From Phycisphaerales bacterium (GTDB lineage Bacteria > Planctomycetota > Phycisphaerae > Phycisphaerales > UBA1924), in assembly GCA_029260315.1 (NCBI GenBank), contig JAJDDM010000008.1, positions 1-64,000 of the forward strand: a stretch of 64,000 bases of DNA. The letters run 5' to 3'. A model generated the notes under the pieces. It saw nothing but the letters and a program-made list of their open reading frames with translations, was not told the origin of the DNA and did not search any database. The position numbers were made by a program, and so were the translations under genes. Of this stretch, positions 54,548 through 64,000 are shown in pieces. Each line of letters opens with the position of its first letter. Within the stretch, counting starts at the first letter, position 1.

Positions 54548-55246
54548 ATGGCAAGACCAGTGGAAGCGATGCTCGCGCTCTCAATTATCTGTGCGGTGCT
54601 CGGATGCAACACACAGTCGGAGGATGATCGAACCTCTCGCGACAGACCGAAACAGACCTACAAAGAGGAACTGCTGACTGCAAACGGTGCCGACTACACA
54701 ATTGTCAAGGACGAACATCTTCGCCGAGTTAAGCGCGTTGTGAACGTTTTGTTGCCAGCTCCAATCACGGAAACGGACTTGCGGAAAACCGCATTCGCGA
54801 TCCACAATCAGTATCCCGACTACGAACGAACGTTTATTCTGTACTGGCTTCCGAGCATGGAGGTAGAGGGCATGGCGTGGGCTACAACTCACTTCAACCC
54901 CTCACTCAAGGTGGTTATTCAGGGGATGTCCGTCGATGAGGAGGAGTCGGTCAAGCAAACTGCCTTGAAAGCCGACGCCGTCGGAAGGTGGCTCGACCAC
55001 ACACCCTATATCGGAGGCGCGATTGTCATCGAGAGTGAAGGCGACCGGCTCTTTCTTGTCCGCCGGTTCGCCGATGGGAGCGGCGAGCTTCGGTGGGAAG
55101 TCCGCGAGACCCAGTTCGATGGTCGTCGCGGGTTCGATCCGGTTGTGCCGCGCCCGGACAAGACGTTCTATGTCATTGCCGCTGACGGCAGCCTTGAAAT
55201 CTGGGACGAACAAGGGCTGTTCAGCAAAGCCTTGCCGATTCAATAG
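54548..55246 (+). CDS. Putative lipoprotein of unknown function
   Basis: MARPVEAMLALSIICAVLGCNTQSEDD... lipobox-like VLGC; lower GC than neighbours. Confidence 0.7.
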   Translation: MARPVEAMLALSIICAVLGCNTQSEDDRTSRDRPKQTYKEELLTANGADYTIVKDEHLRRVKRVVNVLLPAPITETDLRKTAFAIHNQYPDYERTFILYWLPSMEVEGMAWATTHFNPSLKVVIQGMSVDEEESVKQTALKADAVGRWLDHTPYIGGAIVIESEGDRLFLVRRFADGSGELRWEVRETQFDGRRGFDPVVPRPDKTFYVIAADGSLEIWDEQGLFSKALPIQ

Positions 55247-55440
55247 GCTCGACCGCTAGGCGACTCCGATTCCGATGCATGTCGAGTGCCACTCAGACAC
55301 GCACCCCGAGAATCTCACTCCTATCCACCCTCGTTGTGCGCCGTTTCGTGACCCTACCCACTCAAACCCTGGACCCCCACCGCCGACGCCGTAGCGTTAT
55401 CCCATGCTTGCACAACCGCACGCCGTCACCACCCCGTCCC

Positions 55441-55467
55441 GTGCCACTGGTGGCTCGCCCACCAGTG
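55441..55467. repeat. CTCGC-loop palindrome with 5' GTGC
   Basis: GTGC-CACTGGTGG-CTCGC-CCACCAGTG. Confidence 0.85.
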
Positions 55468-55556
55468 AAAGCGTGCGAGCACCGCGCTCCTGCGCGCACA
55501 CCGGCACTGCTGAAAAACCCCAATCAGCGAACGTCACTGGCAACGCACAATCCAAA

Positions 55557-55582
55557 GCCCCAGACCCAAGACCCCAGACCCA
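55557..55582. repeat. CCCAGAC-type heptamer array
   Basis: cccagac-ccaagac-cccagac-ccagg; same heptamer (reverse complement) as 21506-21538. Confidence 0.85.
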
Positions 55583-55618
55583 GGCACGAAGTGCCTTCTG
55601 TGCCATGCCGCAATCGCC

Positions 55619-56446
55619 TCACTCCCCCATCCCCAAAACCACCCGAAACCCCGTCCCCTTCCCGACCTCCGAATCGACCTCCAGATGCCCCCCATGCGCC
55701 TCGATGATCCGCCGCGTCGTCGCCAGCCCCAATCCCGTCCCCCCGGCCTTGGTCGTGAAGTACGGCTCATAAATCCGACCAAGCGTCTCGCTCCCAATTC
55801 CCGGCCCCGTATCGATCACATGGATGATCGCGCACGCCTCGCGAGACTCATCAACCCCGCGCTCGGTCCGCAGGATCAGCTCCCGCGTCTTCTCCTGCTC
55901 GCGCATCGCCTGCACCGCGTTGAGCATCAGGTTCAACACCGCCTGCTTCAGATGGGCCGCGTCGATCGGCGCGATCAGCTCTCCCGGAGCGAGCTGCGTC
56001 CGCACCCGCACGCCGTTGCGATCCGCCTGCGGCTGGAAGAAATCCACAAGCTCCTCGACCAGCTCATTGATATCGCCCGGGATCGGCTCGACGTGCAACT
56101 CGCCGGCGAACTGGAGGAAATCCTCCAGGATGCCGCGCAGTCGCTCGGTCTCGCGCCGCAGCGCATCGACCCGCCGCGAGATCCGCCCGCGCTCCTCCTC
56201 GGGGATCTCCAGATCCCCGATCCCCTCGCGCAGCAGCCCCGCGTTCAGCGCGATCGTGCTCAGCGGATTGCGGATCTCGTGGGCCAGCCCGCTGGTCATC
56301 GACCCGATCTCCGCCAGGCGCTCGGCGGCCCGCGCCCGGCGCTCCGCGGCACGCGTCCGCGCGATCGCCCCCCGCGCGATCGCCCAGCACAAGGCCCCCG
56401 CCAGCGCCAGACCGAAAACAAAGCCAATCGCCAGCCATCCGATCAC
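55619..56446 (-). CDS. Membrane sensor histidine kinase
   Basis: N-terminal TM; GLAHEIRNPLSTIALNAGLL (H box); AVLNLMLNAVQAM; DTGPGIGSETLGRIYEPYFTTKAGGTGLGLATTRRIIEAHGG. Confidence 0.93.
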   Translation of the reverse strand: MIGWLAIGFVFGLALAGALCWAIARGAIARTRAAERRARAAERLAEIGSMTSGLAHEIRNPLSTIALNAGLLREGIGDLEIPEEERGRISRRVDALRRETERLRGILEDFLQFAGELHVEPIPGDINELVEELVDFFQPQADRNGVRVRTQLAPGELIAPIDAAHLKQAVLNLMLNAVQAMREQEKTRELILRTERGVDESREACAIIHVIDTGPGIGSETLGRIYEPYFTTKAGGTGLGLATTRRIIEAHGGHLEVDSEVGKGTGFRVVLGMGE

Positions 56447-56721
56447 ATGCGTCTCGGCGACCGCGAGTGCGGCTTGGGCACCACCACGACCTCCGGCGGA
56501 TCCAATCGCTCCACCCGCGTCGCCTTCCAGCGGTCATCCACCATCTCGGCGTCGTACCGCACCCGCGATTCATCGCGCAGCGCGCGAAACCCTTCGCCCT
56601 CGATCGCCGTGTAATGGACGAACACGTCCTGGCCCTCGGGTCCGATGATGAATCCGAAGCCCTTGCGTGAATCGAACCACTTGACGACGCCTTCGGCGTT
56701 CTCGATCGCCTGGTCGCCCAT
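56443..56721 (-). CDS. Cold shock domain protein with C-terminal extension
   Basis: GVVKWFDSRKGFGFIIGPEGQDVFVHYTAIEGEGFRAL; stop overlaps start of histidine kinase. Confidence 0.88.
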   Translation of the reverse strand: MGDQAIENAEGVVKWFDSRKGFGFIIGPEGQDVFVHYTAIEGEGFRALRDESRVRYDAEMVDDRWKATRVERLDPPEVVVVPKPHSRSPRRM

Positions 56722-56912
56722 GTCACGCTCCCGGCTCGGCCGGTCCGCCGATCGTCCGACCATCCAACGGATGCACGTCGGGACACATGCTCGTCCGCTC
56801 TCTTCTCCTTGCCTAGATTACCAGAACGAAAGCGCACGTCAAGCCCGATCGTGCGGACTCGGAAAGAATCCGGACCGGCCCGTCCAAATCGTTGGACCGC
56901 ATCGGGTTACGC

Positions 56913-59105
<2,193 letters not shown>

Positions 59106-59300
59106 GATTGCTCCTTGGGTGCGCCCGGCGCTATCTGCGCTTGGGGCGGTGATGCGAATGTCGGGCCGATCGCCCTGGAGGCGGGCGTGCCCGTGTGCAT
59201 CGCGGGGAGCGTTGAGCAACCGAGGCAGGGGGCAGAACGCACCGCGGTGCGCTGTGCCTGCTGCCACCGAGGCTCGCCGATGCTTCCCGCGAACCGGTGA

Positions 59301-59340
59301 CAAAGAAAAGAACCCGCGGGCGTGCGTGCCGGCGGGTTCA
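59301..59340 (-). terminator. Hairpin / terminator between rpsO and pnp
   Basis: GAACCCGC...GCGGGTTC followed on the minus strand by TTTTCTTTG. Confidence 0.7.
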
Positions 59341-59350
59341 GGGGTTGGGT

Positions 59351-59617
59351 CTACTTGCGGAGTCCGAGCTTCTTGATCGTGTCGAGGTAGGCGTCGCGCC
59401 TGGTGTTGCGGAGGTAGCGGAGCAGGCGGTTGCGTTTGGCGACCATCTGGACAAGGCCGCGACGGCTGTGGAAGTCCTGCTTGTGCTCGCGCATGTGCTC
59501 AGCGACTTCCTTGATGCGCGCGGTGAGGATGGCGATCTGGACCTCGGGGGAGCCGCTGTCGTTGCCGTGGCGTCGGTGATCGGCCATCGCCTGGTTCTTG
59601 TCGGTCGCTGCGATCAT
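59351..59617 (-). CDS. rpsO: 30S ribosomal protein S15
   Basis: [72 protein letters not shown]; conserved rpsO-pnp order. Confidence 0.96.
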   Translation of the reverse strand: MIAATDKNQAMADHRRHGNDSGSPEVQIAILTARIKEVAEHMREHKQDFHSRRGLVQMVAKRNRLLRYLRNTRRDAYLDTIKKLGLRK

Positions 59618-59821
59618 GCGGTCGGCTCGCTTTCGTTCGCTGTTCGTTCGGATTCGCGGTCTGTCTGACTGGAACGATAGGGAGAGTGCCCGGGCCTAAT
59701 CAAGGGAGGTGGGCGCGGGCGAGTCGGCATGGTAGGTCTCGTGGGGCTGGGAGGGGCGGTTGGTCGGGGCGGTTCGCGGGTGGATTTCCACTGGATGGGA
59801 GCGCGAGCCGATGGTGGGGCC

Positions 59822-61129
59822 ATGACGGCACACTTGACGGCAAAGCGGGCGGCGGCGCTATCCTCACCGACGATGGCAGGTCCAGATATTTCTCGGCGTG
59901 TCGGGGGGCTCAAGCCGTCGGTGACGGTGGCGGTCGCGGCGACGGCGCGGGCGATGAAGGCTGCGGGCGAGGACGTGATCGGGTTCACGCTCGGGGAGCC
60001 GGATTTCGACACGCCGGGGTTCATCAAGGACGCGGCGATCGAGGCGCTGCGAGAGGGGCAGACCAAGTACATCGCGACGCTGGGTGATACCGAGACGCGC
60101 GGGGCGATCGCGCAGAAGCTGACCGAAGAGAACGGGATTCCGGGGCTGACCTGGGAGCATGTGGCGGTGAGCGCGGGGGCGAAGCAGGCGCTGTTCGTGC
60201 TGATGCACTGTCTGTTCGATCAGCCCGCGCCGGGTGAGCCGACGGGGCAGTTGGTGATGCCGACGCCGACGTGGGTGAGTTATGAGCCGATCGCGGAGCT
60301 TGCGGGGGCGGAGGTGGTTTCGCTTGCGACGCGAGCGGAGGACGGGTTCCGGATATCGCCAGAGCGGCTCGGGGAGGCGATCACGGAGCGGACGCGGGCG
60401 ATCGTGCTGTGCTCGCCGAGCAATCCGTGCGGGACGATGTACGCTGAGGAGGACCTGCTCGCGATCGGGCGGGTGATCGAGGGGGTCGTCGAGCGTGCGC
60501 CGGGTCTGGTGGTGATTGTCGACGAGATCTACGAGAAGCTGGTGTACGGCGGGGCTCGGCATTTTTCGTTGGGGTCGATTCCCGCGATCGCCGAGCGGGT
60601 CATCACGATCAACGGGATGAGCAAGGCCTACGCGATGACGGGGTGGCGTGCGGGGTACTGCGCGTGCCCGGGCGCGTTCGGCAAGCGGCTGATGAAGGCG
60701 ATGGGGACGCTGCAGGGGCAGATCTCGACGAATACGACGAGCTTCATTATGCCGGCGATTCGCGCGGCGCTTCGCGATGGACACGACGAAGTCGAAAAGA
60801 TGCGCAGCGCGTTCGAATCGCGTTCGCACGTCTTGGGCGAGCGGCTGCGGGCGATCCCGGGGCTGAGGATGGGTGCGATCGAGGGGGCGATCTACGCGTT
60901 CCCGGATGTGTCGGCGCACTTCGGCAAGGTGAGCCCCAAGGGGGCCAGGATCGAGTCGTCGCTGACGTTCTGCGAGGCGATGCTGCGGGAGCAGAAGCTG
61001 GCGGTGATTCCGGGTGAGGACTTCGGGTCGCCGGGGGAGAAGCACGTCCGGCTGTCGTTCGCGTGCGACGAGCAGACGATCGATCGCGGGACCGAGCGGC
61101 TCGCGGCGTTCGTGGACTCGCTGACGTAG
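59822..61129 (+). CDS. Class I/II aminotransferase (aspartate aminotransferase-like)
   Basis: VIGFTLGEPDFDTPGFIKDAAIEALREGQTKYIATLG; CSPSNPCGTMY; VDEIYEKLVYGG; ITINGMSKAYAMTGWRAGY. Confidence 0.93.
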   Translation: MTAHLTAKRAAALSSPTMAGPDISRRVGGLKPSVTVAVAATARAMKAAGEDVIGFTLGEPDFDTPGFIKDAAIEALREGQTKYIATLGDTETRGAIAQKLTEENGIPGLTWEHVAVSAGAKQALFVLMHCLFDQPAPGEPTGQLVMPTPTWVSYEPIAELAGAEVVSLATRAEDGFRISPERLGEAITERTRAIVLCSPSNPCGTMYAEEDLLAIGRVIEGVVERAPGLVVIVDEIYEKLVYGGARHFSLGSIPAIAERVITINGMSKAYAMTGWRAGYCACPGAFGKRLMKAMGTLQGQISTNTTSFIMPAIRAALRDGHDEVEKMRSAFESRSHVLGERLRAIPGLRMGAIEGAIYAFPDVSAHFGKVSPKGARIESSLTFCEAMLREQKLAVIPGEDFGSPGEKHVRLSFACDEQTIDRGTERLAAFVDSLT

Positions 61130-61165
61130 GGCGAGCAAGGGCGATGGGCCCGGAGGGAGCACGCG

Positions 61166-63019
61166 TTGGGATCGGTGGAAGAACGGATCCACTCGGCGAT
61201 GGCGATGCAGCGGGCGAGTGATCTGGCGGGCGCCGAGCGCGAGTTGCGCGCCGTGCTGGCGGAATCTCCCGGGATGCCGATGGTGTGCGCGCTGCTGGGC
61301 CGGATTTTGAACGAGACGGATCGTGCGGAGGAGACGGTTGCGATGCTGGGGCCGATCGCCGAGCGCGAGCCGGGGCGTCCGCTGGTGCGGCTGTCGCTGG
61401 GGATGGGGCTCAACAAGCTGGGGCGATACGAGGAGGCGCTGGGGCACCTGGAAGCGGTGTGCGAGATCCGGCCCGCTGATATGCAGGGCTTCTTCTGGCG
61501 GGGCGCGACGCTGACGCGGCTGGGGAGGTATGAGGAGGGGGACGCGCTGTTCCGCAGGACGATCGACGCGGCGCGGGGGGATCCGATGGAGCTGGGGCAG
61601 CTCGGGCGGCGCTTGTTCGTGCTGGGGCGGTACGAGGTCTCCGCCGAGGCGTATGAGCGGGCGATCGAGGACGGGGCGACCGACGCGTCGATGCTCCTGC
61701 GGCTGGCGTCGAGCTATTACTCGCAGCGGCGGTACGGCGATGCGCTGGATCGCGCCAGGCGGGCGATGGCGAAGGACCCGAAGAATCCGTCGGCATACAT
61801 GGTCGTCGCGGAGGTGCATGAGAAGACGCACGAGCTGGAGAAAGCCGCGGCGTCGGCGCGCGAGGGGCTGCGACTGGAGCCGACGCACACCGTGCTTGCG
61901 CGGGTGCTGGCGCGGCTGGAGCGGCGGCTGGGCAGGGGCGAACGCGCGGCGGAGATCACGGCGCGGGCGCTGGAGGCGGGCGTCGAGGATCCGCGGTTGC
62001 GAAGCCCGCTGCTGATGGAGCGCGGGCAGGCGCTGGACGCGACGGGCAGGCACGACGAGGCGTTCGAGGCCTTCCGCGAGGGCAAGGCGGTGTGGCTGGA
62101 ATCGACCGGTGGCCGGTATGGGTTCGAGGCGTTTCCATCGCGGGTCGGCGACCGGCGCGAGGCGGTGCGGCGGATGCGCGGCATGGATTCGGGCGTGCGA
62201 TCGGGCGCTGCATCGGGCGTGGATTCGGGCGTTGGCGACGCCGGCGAGATCGCCCCGGTGTTCTTCATCGGGTTTCCGCGCTCGGGCACGACGCTGATGG
62301 AACAGGTGCTGCGGGCGCATCCGGGGATCGTGACGCTCGATGAGGTGGAACTGCTCGACGGCGTGGTGGCCAAGCGGGCGAGGGAACTGACGGGCGCCTC
62401 GGCGGATAGCGAGATCGTGTCGGCTGTCGGGGATGGACAGATCCCGGAGATTCGGCGGGCGTACCTCGAGGAGAGCGAGAGGCAGCTCGGCGAGGCGTTG
62501 GGCGGGCGGCTGCTGGTCGACAAGCTGCCGTTGAACATCACGCGGATCGGGCTGATCCGGCGGGTGTTTCCCGGAGCACGATTGCTCGTTGCGCTGCGGG
62601 ATCCGCGGGACTGTTGCCTGTCGGGGTTCATGCAGTCGTTCGAGGCGAACGAGGCGATGGTGCATTTTCATTCGGTCGCGTCGGCGGCGCGGTTGTATGC
62701 GGCGGTGATGGATCTGTGGCTCGAGGCTCGCGAGGCGATCGGCGAGCCGTATCTGGAGTATCGGTACGAGGATCTGACGGCGGACTTCGAGGGGACGGTG
62801 CGGGAGGTGCTGGCGTTTCTTGGGCAGGAGTGGGACGAGGGCGTGCTGCGGTTTCAGGAGGGGGCGAGGAAGCGGGCGATCAGCACGCCGAGCTATGAGC
62901 GGGTGGTGTCGGCGATCGATCGCAAGGCGGTTGCGCGTTGGCGGAAGTATGAAGCGCACATGGGCGAGGCGCTCGCGATTCTCAGGCCGTATGTCGAGGC
63001 GTTCGGGTACGACGACTGA
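61166..63019 (+). CDS. TPR-repeat sulfotransferase
   Basis: N-terminal TPRs; C-terminal PAPS-binding motif PVFFIGFPRSGTTLMEQVLRAHPGIVTLDEVE. Confidence 0.9.
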   Translation: MGSVEERIHSAMAMQRASDLAGAERELRAVLAESPGMPMVCALLGRILNETDRAEETVAMLGPIAEREPGRPLVRLSLGMGLNKLGRYEEALGHLEAVCEIRPADMQGFFWRGATLTRLGRYEEGDALFRRTIDAARGDPMELGQLGRRLFVLGRYEVSAEAYERAIEDGATDASMLLRLASSYYSQRRYGDALDRARRAMAKDPKNPSAYMVVAEVHEKTHELEKAAASAREGLRLEPTHTVLARVLARLERRLGRGERAAEITARALEAGVEDPRLRSPLLMERGQALDATGRHDEAFEAFREGKAVWLESTGGRYGFEAFPSRVGDRREAVRRMRGMDSGVRSGAASGVDSGVGDAGEIAPVFFIGFPRSGTTLMEQVLRAHPGIVTLDEVELLDGVVAKRARELTGASADSEIVSAVGDGQIPEIRRAYLEESERQLGEALGGRLLVDKLPLNITRIGLIRRVFPGARLLVALRDPRDCCLSGFMQSFEANEAMVHFHSVASAARLYAAVMDLWLEAREAIGEPYLEYRYEDLTADFEGTVREVLAFLGQEWDEGVLRFQEGARKRAISTPSYERVVSAIDRKAVARWRKYEAHMGEALAILRPYVEAFGYDD

Positions 63020-63057
63020 GTTGGGCTGCAATCGGGGGTGAGCGCGGAGGGTCGGCG

Positions 63058-64000
63058 GTGGCGGACGTGGCGGATCGGATGCGCGAGGCGACGGAGTTTC
63101 ATAAGGCGGGGAAGCTGCGCGAGGCGATCGCGGCGTATGAGAGCGTCGTTGAACAGGAGCCGGGCAACGCGCGGGCGTGGGCGGCGATGGGGCAGATCTG
63201 GAGCACGCGCCTGGTGTACGGGCGGGCGGTCGAATGCTTTGAGAAGGCTGTCGAGGCCGCGCCGGGGGAGTTCATTTTTCTGTATCTGCTGGCGTTGCCG
63301 CTGCGGCGGTTGGGGCGGCTGGAGGATTCGATCGCGGCGTTGACGCGGGCGACCGAGCTGCGGAGCGACCACTGGGAGAGCCATCTGGATCGGATCGCGG
63401 CGCTGGAGCGGATGGGACGCGATGCGGGCGAGGCGAGGGCGGCGTTGGAGGAGGCGCTGCCGGGGGATGTCGGGGCATTGGAGAGGCTGGGCGAGGAGTT
63501 GGCGGCGAGTCGTAAGCGGGCGGCGCTGGCGTGCTATCAGCGGGCGAATGCGCTGGACGGTTCGAGTGCGGCGCGGCTGGTGCGCCAGGGCGAGTTGGAA
63601 CGCGAGCTGGGGCTGCACGAGGCGGCGCTGGCGAGCTTTGAGCGCGCGGTGGAACTGGACGCGAGCGCGGAGGGGGCGCACGCGGGGCTGGCGTGGGTGT
63701 GCGAGCGGCTGGGGCGCAACGAGGAGGCGAGGTGGTACGCGGGGACGGCGCTGGGGCAGGACCCGCGGGATATCGAGCTGGGGCTCGCGGTGGCGCGGCT
63801 GGATCGCAAGGAGGGAGACCTGCGTGGGGCGGTGGCGCGGCTGCGGGCGATGAAGGGCGATCCGCGGATCGAGAGCAAGTGGACATACGCGAGCGTGTGC
63901 ATCGAGATGGGGCTCGCGCTGGATGCGGGGGGCGATGCGCAGGGAGCGTTTGCGCAGATCTCCGAGGGCAAGGCGGTGTTGAGCCAACGGCGGGCGGCGC
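63058..64000 (+). CDS. TPR protein, partial (probable TPR-sulfotransferase paralog)
   Basis: GTG start; VADVADRMREATEFHKAGKLREAIAAYESVVEQEPGNARAWAAMGQ...; open to window end; final segment ALDAGGDAQGAFAQISEGKAVL parallels the pre-sulfotransferase region of the upstream gene. Confidence 0.8.
   Translation, partial: MADVADRMREATEFHKAGKLREAIAAYESVVEQEPGNARAWAAMGQIWSTRLVYGRAVECFEKAVEAAPGEFIFLYLLALPLRRLGRLEDSIAALTRATELRSDHWESHLDRIAALERMGRDAGEARAALEEALPGDVGALERLGEELAASRKRAALACYQRANALDGSSAARLVRQGELERELGLHEAALASFERAVELDASAEGAHAGLAWVCERLGRNEEARWYAGTALGQDPRDIELGLAVARLDRKEGDLRGAVARLRAMKGDPRIESKWTYASVCIEMGLALDAGGDAQGAFAQISEGKAVLSQRRAA

Noticed and set aside
59864-63031. 1055-aa minus-strand ORF
   Set aside because: Antisense to aminotransferase and TPR-sulfotransferase genes; Arg/Pro/His-rich artefact translation.

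Overview
GC-rich chromosomal window, probably from a planctomycete (Phycisphaerae-like). This is inferred from LEPR-XLL-like and PEP-CTERM-like protein signatures, not proven. Positions 1 to ~11.3 kb are the integrase-proximal end of a conjugative or mobilizable integrated element: TraD/TrwB-like coupling protein, MobF/TrwC relaxase, ribbon-helix-helix accessory protein, orphan DNA methyltransferase, ParA, AlpA-like HTH, winged-helix protein and tyrosine recombinase. It abuts an intact tRNA-Gly(TCC). The rest is host chromosome: MoxR/VWA pair, ABC-F ATPase, REC-GGDEF plus Hpt-like protein, tRNA-Glu, CPBP protease, rpsT, tRNA-Arg beside a type II R-M module, tandem PEP-CTERM-like paralogs, a branched-chain acyl-CoA catabolic cluster, a 1.8-kaa S8 protease, kynA, CSD-histidine kinase pair, pnp/rpsO, an aminotransferase and tandem TPR proteins (the first with a sulfotransferase domain). 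The signal not explained by genes is a dense set of small dispersed repeats. (i) GCTTTG-loop hairpins with 5' GTGC or GTGCC, arms that covary, often paired as REPIN-like inverted dimers. (ii) TCC-loop hairpins with 5' GTAG/GTGG, several embedded in frame inside genes (ABC-F, acyl-CoA carboxylase beta). (iii) CCCAGGG palindromes bracketing a frameshifted RAYT. (iv) Period-7 and period-8 microrepeat arrays, some also in frame inside coding sequences. Gene-internal, frame-preserving repeat insertion in at least three genes is the most interesting candidate phenomenon. All product names come from motif recognition by eye; no database searches were run.
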